The notes under the pieces: generated by a model
The model's database searches: none
What the model was told of the DNA's origin: nothing
Seen by the model: only the letters and a program-made list of their open reading frames with translations
Part shown: positions 10,330-20,639 of the stretch, piece after piece
Layout of the letters: the number at the start of each line of letters is the position of its first letter
How positions within the stretch are numbered: position 1 is the first letter of the stretch
Translations under genes and position numbers: made by a program
Source of the DNA: Peromyscus leucopus
Taxonomy: Eukaryota > Chordata > Mammalia > Rodentia > Cricetidae
Length of the DNA stretch: 64,000 nucleotides
Direction: 5' to 3'
Assembly (NCBI RefSeq): GCF_004664715.2
Contig: NC_051069.1
Span: forward strand, 72,128,647 to 72,192,646

Positions 10330-10739
10330 AAGACCTAAAGAGACATTTGTCAAGAGGAGACATACAATTATCCATCAGAACTTGAAAAGGTTGCTCAGGT
10401 TGAGTCCAAAGGAAATACTTATTAAAACCACGATGCCATGTCTCACCTCCCCTCAGAAAGACTTATTGTTAAACAAACAAAACAAAACAACAGAACAACA
10501 ATAACAAAACCTTAAAGAAAGTGGATACCTGCAAGGGTGTGAAGAAAAGGAAATACTTATACACCGTTGTTGATAATGTATCACTGCTATTCTTAACAAG
10601 GTACAGAGGTGCCTCAAAAAATTACAGCTAGAACCGCAGTTAGTCTCTCAGTTGTACTACTGGATAGACAGTCACAAACAATAAAGTAACTCTGTCAAAT
10701 GTGTATCTGGACTCCCAAGTTTATTGCAGCACTATTCAG
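10330..10739 (+). mobile_element. Ancient L1 ORF2 relic, part 2
   Basis: Resumes with 'gacctaaagagacatttgtc', then the end-of-ORF2 region around 10600-10739 ('ctcccaagtttattgcagc'). Confidence 0.85.
10725..10739. repeat. B1 target-site duplication, left
   Basis: 'tgcagcactattcag', identical to 10931-10945. Confidence 0.97.
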
Positions 10740-10768
10740 TTATTTATTTGTTTATTATTTATTTCTAT

Positions 10769-10811
<43 letters not shown>

Positions 10812-10930
10812 TTATTTCTAGTTTTAAGACAGGGTCTCTTTCCATAGCTCTGGCTGGCCTGGAACCCACAGCTCTGCCTGCCTCTGCCTCTCGAATGCCG
10901 GGATTAAAGATATACACCACCGTGCTGGGC
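10740..10930 (-). mobile_element. B1 SINE with (TTTA)n tail
   Basis: Reverse B1. The left part is its A tail turned into a TTTA tetranucleotide repeat (10740-10815). The body contains 'agacagggtctctttccatag' and 'gcctgcctctgcctctcg'. Perfect 15-bp duplications flank it, and it splits an old L1. Confidence 0.97.
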
Positions 10931-11383
10931 TGCAGCACTATTCAGAATAGCTAAGAAATGGAGAATTTTAGTGCCCTTCAACTGATGAGTGGACAAAGAA
11001 AAGAGAGTATATGTACACTGTGGACAACTATTCAACCATACAAGAATAAAATCCTGTTCCCCGCAGCAATGTAGACAGCACAGTGGAAGTCGCAGTGTTA
11101 AGTGAAATAATCTAGGTACAGAAAAAGAAAAATCATATGTTCTCACTTATATATGGAAGCTAGATGGATCTATGGCTGTGAGGAGAGAGGTGGGAAGAGA
11201 AGGGGAGGGAGAGGGAAGGATGTGGGAAGGCTAGCCAACAGCTACTAAGTTATGCTTAATGAGGATGAATAATTTCTGGTGTTCTAGTACACAGTAAGAG
11301 GAGGATAGGTAGTGGTGATGTCTTTAGAGTTCCTAAAAAGATTTTTTTAATGTTTCCAAAACGAAGAAATCGTTTTAAAAATG
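10931..11383 (+). mobile_element. Ancient L1 ORF2 end and 3' UTR, part 3
   Basis: 'actattcagaatagctaag', 'caactattcaaccatac' and 'atatgttctcacttatatatgg' are the ORF2 tail. 'tttctggtgttctagtacac' then 'aatgtttccaaaacgaag' follow the 3' UTR of old L1MA-type elements. Confidence 0.85.
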
Positions 11384-11393
11384 GGCCAATAAA

Positions 11394-11575
11394 GCCGGGC
11401 GGCAGTGGTGGCGCACTCCTTTGATCCCAGCACTCGGGAGGCAGAACCAGCCGGATCTCTGTGTGTTCGAGGCCAGCTTGGTCTACAGAGTGAGATCTAG
11501 GACAGGCAGCAAAACTACACAGAGAAACCCTGTCTCAAAAAAACAAAAACAAACAAACGAGAAAAAAAAAAAAAA
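11394..11575 (+). mobile_element. B1 SINE inside a B3
   Basis: Sense B1 (gccgggcggcagtggtggcg … ctacacagagaaaccctgtc) with an A-rich tail. It has the 'gagatctaggacaggcagcaaaactacac' cricetid-type interior in broken form. The flanking 'ggccaataa' at 11384-11392 and 11576-11584 is the target duplication. Confidence 0.96.
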
Positions 11576-11743
11576 GGCCAATAAGATGGCTCAGCAGGAA
11601 AGGGCACTTGCCAACACCCTGATAACCTGAATTTGATCCCCAGGACCCACTTAACTAAAGGAGGGAGCTGCGCAAGTTATCTTCTGACCCCATTCATACA
11701 CAAGCCCTGGCACTCATGCATACACGCATGTGTGGCCACAAAA

Positions 11744-11798
<55 letters not shown>

Positions 11799-11800
11799 AG
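11576..11800 (+). mobile_element. B3 SINE with (AAAT)n tail
   Basis: 'aagatggctcagcaggaaag', 'aatttgatccccaggaccc', 'agttatcttctgacccc', and an AAAT tail at 11741-11799. Its first bases lie left of the B1 (11383-11392), so the B1 landed in its 5' end. Confidence 0.88.
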
Positions 11801-12378
11801 CTTTTCAGTACTTTCACTCCTGATTAAAAGGAGGCTAACACAACAGAAGATACATTGTAGCTCCTAGACACTGTCCCAGCAGTATCGTGGAGTCTGGTGG
11901 CTGCACTCAGGGCTTCTGTAGGTCTTCCCACGGTGATACCAGAGACGCTGATCGCTTGTAACACATTCAAGTGATTACTGGGGGCGAGCCCCAGCAGAAC
12001 ACTCTACTTCTCACAACAACCTTGAGGCAGAGGTTGACATTCCCACTTTCCTAATGAGGCAACGAAAGCTCTGTTGCTCTAAGCTGTGTACCTCCTAGCG
12101 TCTCTCAGAGAGACCTCAACGCTGTCTGAAGAGTAGCTGGGTACTCCTGTGCGCCTCTCTGTGAAGGAGGTGGTCTGGGGTGTTTGTCAACTGCACCCTC
12201 ATTTGGAAGTCCTTACCTCTGGACAGTCTGCACTGATGCACCCAGATCTGTTAGAGTCAAAGATATTTTGGGATTCTTCAGTGTAAAGGAAACTGAAGTC
12301 CAGAGTATGCGTCCAAGTTACTCAATATGTGAATCTTATTGTAGAGTGAGAACTTTAATGTCTTTCTTTTAAAATTTT
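11801..12378. other. Unclassified non-coding DNA
   Basis: No repeat or gene recognised. Confidence 0.45.
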
Positions 12379-12535
12379 GAGTGTGTGTGTGTGTGTGGGG
12401 GGGGGTAGGTGCCACAGTACACACGTGATCAGAGGACAACTTTGTGGAGTTGATGCTCTCCTTTACATGGGTTTTAGGGATTCATCGAAGGTAGCCAAGC
12501 TTTCTTGGCAAGTGCCTTCACCTTCAATAGCCCGC
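12379..12535 (-). mobile_element. B3 SINE
   Basis: Reverse B3: a GT run, then 'gatcagaggacaactttgtg' and 'ggcaagtgccttcacc'. The (GT)n plus G run at 12379-12406 is its CA-rich tail. Confidence 0.75.
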
Positions 12536-12975
12536 AGGCTTCTTACTGCAATGTTCGTTAGCAGCAATACCATTGGCACACTTAAAGACAAACTTTCCTT
12601 TGTAGAGTCTTCCCACCAATAATTTCCTATTAGAGTCACGGCACTAACAGGAAAGGCAAAGAATGCCACCATCCTCGCACATGTGTACACGTCCCCCAAA
12701 ATCAACACTCTGCCAGAGTGGCACCTTCGGTGAACTTAACCCTGGCACGTCCTTACCACTCAAAGCTCATGGTTTGCATCTGGAGTCAGTCTCTGTGCTG
12801 TATACTCGGCAGACTTGGCCACATCTCTCATGGCATCAACACAGCACTCCCGGAGCAGTTTCAGCATCCTAAAATTTCACCTGGCTCTGCCCATGCGACC
12901 TTCCTCACTAATCCCAGGCAACCACTGATGTCCAAACTTTGGTTTATCATAACCCACATGGATGCAACCTAACTG
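12536..12975. other. Unclassified non-coding DNA
   Basis: Short overlapping frames on both strands. No domain or repeat recognised. Confidence 0.4.
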
Positions 12976-13440
12976 TGCAGTTCTTTTGGCTATCCCTTCC
13001 CCACTTATTAATGTGCATCTAAAGCCCTGTGTCCCCTCATGACCCAGTAGTTTTTTTTTTTTCCTATCAATCTCATGATATACCAGAGTTTATTCATTCA
13101 CCTATGAAGGACATCTTGGTCACTTCCAAACCTTGGCAATTACAAACAAAACTGCTTTAAACATCTGTGTGGATTTTTTTGGGGCGGGGGAAATGGTTTT
13201 CGATGTCTTGGAGTAGATGTCAAGGAGCATGCCTGCTTGTATGGGAAGAGTGTGTTGAGTGTTGTGAGAACCATCCAAACTGGCTTCCAAAGAATTGGGA
13301 CCATTCGAGAGCAGTGCCAAAGCAAATGGTGTTATGTTTTTAATTTTAAATTCTCTTTTCATTTCATTATGCCGAAAACAATTGTCTCTTGCGTATCAAC
13401 CTTGTGTTCCATAACTCTTCTTTCTACATTTATTTAATAG
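12976..13440 (-). mobile_element. Ancient L1 relic
   Basis: Antisense L1 3' ORF2 remains: 'ctatgaaggacatcttggtc', 'ggcaattacaaacaaaactg', 'aaactggcttccaaagaattg'. Order and orientation fit reverse ORF2. Confidence 0.65.
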
Positions 13441-13613
13441 CCTCCTGAGTTTTTCCTCTGCTGAATTTTTCAACTTCTCTGAACTTCTCTTTTTATTTTA
13501 GTCAGTCTGCTGCTGATGTGCTGTGTGCTACATGACTATCTGCTCACTATCAGGATCCGATTTTAAAGATTAAAACCTGAGCTCAAGAACATGCCTGCTA
13601 CCAAATGGATGCC
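13441..13613. other. Unclassified non-coding DNA
   Basis: Nothing recognised. Confidence 0.4.
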
Positions 13614-13772
13614 TGATATGGTTTGAATGTGAATGCTCCCGATCCAGGACTGTCCAACCCTTTGACACTGTGAAACAACATTGTCATCTATAGTTCACAT
13701 TCAAAACGCTCATAAGGACCCCCCCAAAAAAGATTGTAAAAGTAATCATAATAGTTCAAGTAAAGTTTTAAG

Positions 13773-13938
13773 ATTTTTTTTGTTTGTTTGTTTTTTCGAG
13801 ACAGGGTTTCTCTGTGTAGTTTTGGTGCCTGTCCTGGATCTCGCTCTGTAGACCAGGCTGGCCTCGAACTCACAGAGATCCACCTGGCCTTGCCTCCTGA
13901 GTGCTGGGATTAAAGGTATGCACCACCACCGCTGGGCT
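13773..13938 (-). mobile_element. B1 SINE
   Basis: Reverse B1: T-rich tail, 'gagacagggtttctctgtg', 'gtagttttggtgcctgtcc', 'gatctcgctctgtagacc', 'gctgggattaaagg'. The 'ttttggtgcctgtcctggatctcgctc' interior, in pieces, is the cricetid-type variant. Confidence 0.97.
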
Positions 13939-13939
13939 T

Positions 13940-14180
13940 AGTTATAATATTTTAAAAGCTATTTTTATTTGTATTTTATGTGTATGAATGTCTTGCCTAC
14001 ATATACGTATGTGTGCTACATGTATGCCTGGTGTCCACAGGGAATAGAGGAGGACATTGCATTCATTGGAACTGGAGTTGCATAAGGTTATGAGCCACCA
14101 TGTAGGTGCTGGGAACTGAACCTGGGTCCATCTGCAGGAGCAGCAGAGTTCTTAACCTCTGAGCCATCTTTCCATCCCCA
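13940..14180 (-). mobile_element. B2-family SINE
   Basis: Reverse B2: 'tttatgtgtatgaatgtc', 'gtgtccacagggaatagagg', 'ggaactggagttgcataag', 'gagccaccatgtaggtgctg', 'cttaacctctgagccatc'. Nearly complete. Confidence 0.93.
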
Positions 14181-14449
14181 AGTTTATGATTTTTGTATTG
14201 GGCCTTGTTCAGAGCTATCTTGGGATTGCTGTATCATGTGTTTTAACACACGGTACCCTAACAGTGGTGCTGTTTTGGAACGATATGAAACCTTTAGGGC
14301 ATGGAGCCTTGCTGGAAGAAGGAGGTCACTGGGGAGGGCCAGACTCACTTCCTGTCCACCTTGGAGGAAACATGAGCAGCCTTGCTGTTTGTCTGTGTGC
14401 CTTCCCTGCTGCCATGGGCCGGAGCTCTCTTTTTAAACACTGTAATTTT

Positions 14450-14621
14450 ATTGTAATTATTACTGCGAGGGTGGGGCTTGCAGATAACACGGTGCAGGTG
14501 TGGAGGTCAGGACAACTTTCCGGAGCTGGCTCGTTCCTTTCACTGTGAGATTCAGTGGATTGAATTTGGTTATCAGGCCTGTATGGCAGGCATTTTTAAC
14601 CACGAAACTACGTCACTGGCC
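14450..14621 (-). mobile_element. B3 SINE
   Basis: Reverse, diverged B3: 'ggtgtggaggtcaggacaac' to 'acgtcactggccc'. Inserted in the MaLR-like element. Confidence 0.65.
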
Positions 14622-14717
14622 CAGACTGTAGCGCTTCATAAACCGTGACGTGAATTAAAGAAATCCTCACTTCTTTAATCACGTTTTGCCACAGCCAGGG
14701 GAACAGTAACGAAGACA

Positions 14718-14876
14718 CTCAGTGGAGGCAGCTGCCTGTGCGGCTTCCCTTGATTGAAGAATTGACCCCCAGACAAGCGGAGTTCTCGCCTGTGACATAC
14801 TTTCCTTGAAAGCTATGGAAGAATTTCTAGCCCAACTTTCCTCTGGGAAGCAAAGCTGAACTCTTCACTTCCAGGG
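14718..14876. other. Unclassified non-coding DNA
   Basis: Nothing recognised. Confidence 0.4.
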
Positions 14877-15218
14877 TGTCTTCGTTTCTTTTTCTCTTGC
14901 TGTGACAAGATGCCCTGACAGAAGCGTCTTAGGAGTGCAGCCTGTCAGGGCAGGAAATGAAGACAGCAGGCCTGTGAGGCAGCTGGTCACATCACCTCCA
15001 CAGACAAGAACAGAGAGTGGTACAAGCACGTTGCTGCTCAGCCCTCACTCTCCACTTAGATAGTACGGAAGCTGGTTGGAATGGTGCCCCCCACAGTGGG
15101 TAGGCCTTGGCAGCTTAATTAAGTCAATCAAGATAATCATCCCCATAGGCGTTCTCCAGCCTATCTCCAAGGTAATCTAGATCCTGTCAAATTGGCATTT
15201 AGTACTAACTGTCACACA
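14877..15218 (-). mobile_element. MaLR/LTR-like rodent repeat
   Basis: Starts TG and ends CA. It has 'cttgctgtgacaagatgccc' at the left and 'tagatcctgtcaaattggc' at the right. It belongs with 24511-24883 and 51815-52160. Reverse orientation is inferred from the AATAAA-bearing strand of better copies I remember. No clear target duplication. Confidence 0.55.
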
Positions 15219-15299
15219 AGGTGACAGAAACTGCAAGGTAGGACCTTTAGCTGTGTGGACTTCTATGTTCTTTCTCTTACATCACCATAATTTTTTCTA

Positions 15300-15474
15300 A
15301 TGATTACATTTATTAGTCGGGGGGCATGTGTGCTAGAGCCCAGTGAGTGGAGACCAGAGGTGACTTGCTGGACTCTCTTGTCTCCCTCTACACTGTGGGT
15401 CCTGGGGATTGAACTCAGGTCTTCAGACTTGCTGGCAAACACTGTTATACACTGAGCCAGTTCACAGGCCTCCA
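15300..15474 (-). mobile_element. B3 SINE
   Basis: Reverse B3: 'gagaccagaggtgacttgct', 'ggtcctggggattgaactc', 'acactgagccagttc'. Diverged but complete in order. Confidence 0.8.
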
Positions 15475-15499
15475 TACTCTTCTAACAAAACAAAATGGC

Positions 15500-15555
15500 A
15501 ATAAATAAATAAATAAGAAAGAAAGAAAAGAGAAAAGAAAGAAAGAAAAAAAAGA
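15500..15555 (+). repeat. AAAT/GAAA simple repeat
   Basis: Purine-rich run with AAAT then GAAA units. Confidence 0.9.
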
Positions 15556-16448
15556 TGAACACTTTCTAGTCATTTCTAGTAGTAAGTAGGCAATGGATTA
15601 ATCCTCTACACAGAATAAAGCATACAGAATGACGAGTGTTTGACCACTGACTTCCAGAGGGAACAGAGATAGTCATACATATGCATACGAGATATATTCC
15701 TGCACTATAGAACTCGAAATAAAACGTAAAGAGGAAAGGCTTCTGTGAATTTTCAAGACGGCTTCTTTGTTAAAAGAAATAAAAGAAACCAACCTCTCAC
15801 GTGTGTGTTTTCACCTCTAGATTTCAGAAGGCTAAGATGTTTGCTCTTTCTTTCTTTCTTTTTTTTTTTTTAAAGAAAGAAAATGTTTGTAATAGTTGAA
15901 GCCTCAACGCTTTCCCCCGCGCCCCCGGGGTTTCAAGGCCTGAAATAGATTAGGACGAACTAGAACTACTTTGGAGGAAAAGCAGAGCGAGATTCTGGGG
16001 GAGTTCTGAGCGCTACTGTCGCTCTTGATGTCAGCCCTCCGCCCTCCGGCTTTGACTTTTGATTCTTTTGTCCCGCCCACTTCTTCCACACTGTTTTTGT
16101 CTTGTCCTCACTCCTTCCCTCTTGTTTCATTTTCTAGACGCCACTTGACGTTATAGCATGCCCTCAGTGGCCCTGCCTTTTAGGTGGTCCCCGACTTGCC
16201 TCTCCCTCCCGGCTCTAGCCTTTGGACTCTCTCTGCTCCTGTGGTCCCTCCTGATTCCTCCCGGTGCCTGACTCTTCCCAGCTCATAGCTTAGCTGGGGC
16301 CTGCATGGGCGGCTGCCTTTCTCTTGGCTTCCTAGCTTCTCCTCTACTCAGTGTTAGCCGGGATCCTTGAAGGTCCCACCATTATATTAACCAACGACCT
16401 CCATCTCGGGGACAGGTGGTGCACTTCATATAGAAAAAGATCCTAGTA
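15556..16448. other. Unclassified non-coding DNA
   Basis: Includes a CTTT/T-run at 15847-15874 and a locally GC-rich piece near 15905-16080 ('cccccgcgcccccgggg'). No CpG island of useful size and no gene seen. Confidence 0.45.
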
Positions 16449-16456
16449 TTACTTAC

Positions 16457-16491
<35 letters not shown>

Positions 16492-17526
16492 TTTCTCATA
16501 GATTACATCCTGGCCGGCTTCCCCTCCCACCACTCTCTCCCCCTCCACGCACAAAACCCCCTCTTTCCCAGATCTACTTCTCCTCCATTTCCTTTTAGAA
16601 AAGAGCAGGCCTCCCAGCGATATCAACCAAACATGACGTTCGCAGGTTACAATAAGACTAGGCACATACCATCATATCAAGGCTGGACGAGGAAAGGGTC
16701 CCAAGAGCAGGTCAAAGATTCAGAGACAGCCCCTGCTCCCACTGTTATGAGTCCCACAAGAACACCAAGCTATGCAACCATAACACATATGCAGAACGCT
16801 TAGATCAGACCCAAACAGCCTCTCTGGTTGTCGCTTCTGTCTCTGGGAGACGCTATGAGCCCTACTTAGTTGATTCTGTGGGCTGTGTTCTTGTGGTGTC
16901 CTCCAGCCCTGTGACTCCCACAATCCTTCCTCCTGCTCTTTGCTCCGCTGGCTGGCACCCCTGTGCTAACATCTGGTCTGGGCTCCAGTCTATGAGTATA
17001 GCAGAACATCATTGGGAATCATTTCATTTCCTTTTTTTTTTTTTCCTTTTCCAGTCGTACTTGGTTCTATGCATGGTCTCTGGACTGTCCAGCCTCTGGT
17101 TGCTGGCCCACCAGGCAGTGTCGGGGTGGGCTCTCTCTCCTGGCATGGGCCTCAAGTTGGACCAGTGATTGGTTGGTCGCTCACACCAGTCTGTGCCATC
17201 TTTACCCCAGCATATCTTGCAGGCCGGACAGATTCAACGGTTTTGTGTCTGGGTTGCTGTCCTAATTCCTCCCCTGGAAGACTTGCCAAGTTACAGATGA
17301 TGGCCAGTTCAAGCTCTGTATCCTCCATTACTAGGAATCTTTGCTAAGATCTACCCTGTAGATTTCATGAGGTTTCCATTGCACTAGGTTTCCACATTGC
17401 CCCCTAAAATGCCCCCAATTCCAGTCATCTTTCCCAGTATTCTCTCCCTCCATCTCACCCCTGATTCCTCCTGTTCCCATCCCCACCTGCCCCTAGTCCA
17501 ATTGTGAAATCTATTCTGTTTTAATT
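16449..17526 (-). mobile_element. Lx-type L1 3' region
   Basis: Reverse rodent L1 3' sequence behind a TTTA tail (16449-16494). Recognised by 'atatcaaggctggacgagg', 'gtcccacaagaacaccaagc', 'cttagttgattctgtgggc', 'agcagaacatcattggg', 'ttgcactaggtttccac'. About 1 kb, with no ORF2. Subfamily uncertain. Confidence 0.75.
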
Positions 17527-17534
17527 ATCCTAGT

Positions 17535-17585
<51 letters not shown>

Positions 17586-17732
17586 TTTGAGATAGGGTTT
17601 CTCTGTGTAGTTTTGATGCCTGTCCTGGATCTTGCTCTGTAGACCAGGATGGCCTCGAACTCACCGAGATCCGCTGACTCTGCCTCCTGAGTGCTGGGAT
17701 CAAAGGTGTGTGCCACCACTGCCCGGCTCATG
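17527..17732 (-). mobile_element. B1 SINE with (TTTA)n tail
   Basis: Reverse B1 body from 17588. The A tail is a TTTA repeat (17533-17588). The left 'atcctagttt' (17527-17536) recurs at 17733-17742, a 10-bp target duplication. The interior 'ttttgatgcctgtcctgg' is the cricetid-type variant. Confidence 0.96.
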
Positions 17733-17742
17733 ATCCTAGTTT

Positions 17743-18483
17743 TTAAGGAGCATTTTCTAACAAAAGTCAGGTTAGCACTCACTATTAATGTTCTGTGTGG
17801 TATGAGTGAATGAAACTCTGCTGTCTTGGGCAAGTTCCCCTTGACTATGTGAGTAATTTTTCTAGACTAAAGAAAAAACACAGAATATAATATAGTTTGT
17901 GCAGGAATGTAGCACAAATGATGGAATGCCATAATCAGACAGAAGAACATTATAGAAACCCTCACAATTAGTGGCTGAAATTATGTCTTAATATTTTGCT
18001 TTATTCATAGCCTAATCCTCGTCATCTATTTAAAATTTAAATTTAAAGAAACTTGATTAATTATTATAAACTTCTTAGGGTACTTGGAAGGACTTTTTTT
18101 CTTAAACATTTAGGTAGTTTTACTAATGTTATTAAGATCACCTCTTTTTCATCGTTAAAATTATATAATAGAGGAAACATGATCATTTATAAACCTCGGG
18201 CATACATAGCAAAATGCACTTTTCCATTGCTGAGTCTGTGACCACTCTTACCTGTCACAGGTGACACACCACAGTCCCCTGGCTATTAAGACAGTGTCTC
18301 ATAAAACCTGAGTTATATATTAATTGCCTGAATTGGATAGTTTGTTTTCCATGCACCGTTTCTTTAATGTTTCGTAAGTAGTATATTATAATGGTACTTG
18401 TAATTCTTCACTGCTACTTTTGCTACCGACTGGATTTTAAATGTAAGTAATTATATATGGCTTTTATTGTTTTTGTGCAGCTG
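17743..18483. other. AT-rich unclassified DNA
   Basis: No repeat or gene recognised. Confidence 0.45.
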
Positions 18484-18690
18484 TTTATTCAATAAACATT
18501 TACTGGAAGCCTTCTGTGTACCAGGCACTATTTTAGAAAGTGTGAAATGTATGGGTAAGATAAAATTATTCTTTCAAAGATTCTATAGTTCAGATGAAAA
18601 AAATCAAGTAATTATGTAAATAATTATAATACACTGTGATATATGTTAAAATGAGTATTAACAAATTGAGGACTGAGAGCCTTCTGCCTG
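18484..18690 (-). mobile_element. L2 LINE relic
   Basis: Reverse L2 end: 'tattcaataaacatttactg', 'ttctgtgtaccaggcac', 'cactattttag', then a diverged 'attctatagttcagatg' stretch. Mammalian-wide and ancient. Confidence 0.75.
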
Positions 18691-18879
18691 TCTGTAAAGG
18701 TTATGGAAAGCCACTGGGAAGAAAAGAAAGGATGGAGAAGGTAAAAGAGACAGGTCTACCTGACCCTCAAGTCTGCCACACATTGTTCCTTTCCACAGAC
18801 AGGGAAAAGTCCACTTCTAGTTGCTCTGCTGTTAGGCCAGGCCGCATGACTAGTTTGGACTACTAAATTGTGAACAGAT
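18691..18879. other. Unclassified non-coding DNA
   Basis: Nothing recognised. Confidence 0.35.
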
Positions 18880-19440
18880 GTCTCTGTGTTACGTCTGGCC
18901 TGAGGCTGTGAAGAGCTCCTTTGCAGTTTCCCAGACCTTTTCTTTCCCTGTCATTGGGTGGGGTGGTGCTGATGAGGCAGCCACAGGATCACAACTGGCT
19001 GAGTTCACGAGTCTCCACAACAAAGACGTGTCTCTTACAGTAAATCTTGGCTGTAAACGTCAATGGGTTGAGAATCACCCAGAAGACATCTCTGAGCATT
19101 TTCAGTCAGGATATTTTCAGTTTAACAAAAGAGGAAAGACTCCCCCCGAATGTGGATGGTGGCATTTCATGGACTGGAGTCTCAGACTGAATAAGATGTG
19201 GGGGGGGGGTGCGGGGGGAGTTCAAGCTGAGGACCAACACTCATCCCTTTTGCTTCCTGACTGAAGACGCTGTACCACCAGCAGCCTCATGCTCCTGCAG
19301 CCGGTCCTTCTGCGTCATGACATCATGAGATAAAATAAGCCCTTCTGCGTCATGACATCATGAGATAAAATAAGCCCTTCCTTCCTCAAGTGACTTTTGT
19401 CTGGCATTTTGTCACAGCAATGAGGACCTTGACGGATAAA
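18880..19440 (+). mobile_element. Rodent LTR-like medium repeat
   Basis: Blocks in order: 'gttgagaatcacccagaag', 'gtggcatttcatggactgg', 'cttcctgactgaagacgc', 'aaaataagcccttccttcc' and 'ggcattttgtcacagcaatg'. They match a rodent interspersed repeat whose intact copies carry AATAAA where AATAAG now stands. I am unsure of its family name. It contains the 35-bp duplication below. Confidence 0.6.
19306..19377 (+). repeat. 35-bp tandem duplication
   Basis: 'ccttctgcgtcatgacatca…' with period 35: copy 1 at 19306-19340, copy 2 at 19341-19375, then the start of a third. Copies appear identical. Confidence 0.95.
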
Positions 19441-19481
19441 GTCAATAATCGGCAGAGCTAGCCAAGTCTGAAATGAAGTTG

Positions 19482-19482
<1 letters not shown>

Positions 19483-19528
<46 letters not shown>
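19483..19528 (+). repeat. (TG)n microsatellite
   Basis: About 23 TG units. Confidence 0.97.
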
Positions 19529-19530
<2 letters not shown>

Positions 19531-20639
19531 CAACACAGCACACTTGATTTTGAACAAAATACAGATTTAATATTCAGTATCTTATGGAACATAATTTTAA
19601 AGAGCTGGAAGATAGAATCATGGTCATTAGTTTAAAAACTTTAGAGAAAAGTGATCACCTTTCCTGTGAGCCATGTAGAAAAGGTTAGGGAGGGACAAAA
19701 CCAGGAAAATTCAGAGGTAGAAAAGGAGGAAACTGAAGTTGTTTATCTAGACAGCTGCTATTTTGCTGTGAGGTCAGAAAATAAGTCTTCTGATGAGAAG
19801 GTAAAAGAAAACTGAAGAAAGTAAAAGTATAAAGCAGTTGTTGAGGAAACATTACTAAAAAGAGTGGAAAAGAGACAGGAGGCAAGGGGGGCTGGGCATT
19901 GGTGCTGGGCCGCTGGCCTCTAGGTCGCGTGTTTACGGTAGTAAGTCAACATGCTTTCGTCATTTTCTGTAGCTGTGACTACTGCCTTGAAAGGAGCATG
20001 GAAAAAACATCGCTGTGTAAATAGTTGGGGTTGGAAAGTTACTGTGTGAAGATGTAGTCTCTAGATTATTATGGGAGTTTGGAAAAGTTTAGTTGAAGTG
20101 ACTGATACTCCAAACAGAGGGATGTTGAGCCAGCAGGGAAGCTGGATAAACCAAATACTCTGCAAGAAACTGAATGTTTTGGTGGGGCTACAGGGCAAGT
20201 CTAGGGGTGTAGAAATGGGAGAACACAGGAGGTTATTTGTACACAGGCTATAGCATAGTGCTTGAGAACGTGCTATCTGCATTTCATTAACAGTTTTGTT
20301 AGCTCCTTACTCGTTGTGATATGTTAGACTATGTTAGACTAGTCATCATGTTTTCCCACTGTACCTCGGTCTCTTCAGAGGAAAATTTAAAAATGAAAAA
20401 GCAGTAATGACAGATGGGAGAAGGGAGAAAGAAGTTTCCTAGGTGGAATGGATGGAGGCGTATGCACCATAAGCCAGCACTTCTAGGTAGGAGATGGGAC
20501 ATTAATTTGCTGTTAATTTTTGTTTACCTTAGTTCGCATATCCATTTTTGTTTCTACACTGGTTATAATACATCCAGAGTATATGTATTGTAAGTTGCAA
20601 TTAAAATCTGACTATATCTTTTATTGTTTAAATAATATA
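19529..20639. other. Unclassified non-coding DNA
   Basis: No gene or repeat recognised. Short frames on both strands have no domain. Confidence 0.45.

Larger units (their letters stand above)
13614..14717 (+). mobile_element. MaLR-like LTR split by three SINEs
   Basis: The outer element starts 'tgatatggtttgaatgtg', continues after 14180 with 'gtggtgctgttttggaac' and 'gccttgctggaagaaggag', and resumes after 14621 to end 'acagtaacgaagaca'. TG/CA ends and block order fit a MaLR-type rodent LTR. No matching target duplication is visible. The B1, B2 and B3 insertions are listed separately. Confidence 0.55.

Noticed and set aside
15900..16080. Possible CpG island promoter
   Set aside because: The GC-rich patch is short, with few CpGs beyond one cluster and no gene next to it.
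18878..19264. 128-codon plus-strand ORF
   Set aside because: It lies within an interspersed rodent repeat and has no protein domain.
19306..19377. Direct repeats considered as a CRISPR-like array
   Set aside because: The two copies are adjacent without spacers in a mammalian repeat; it is a simple tandem duplication.
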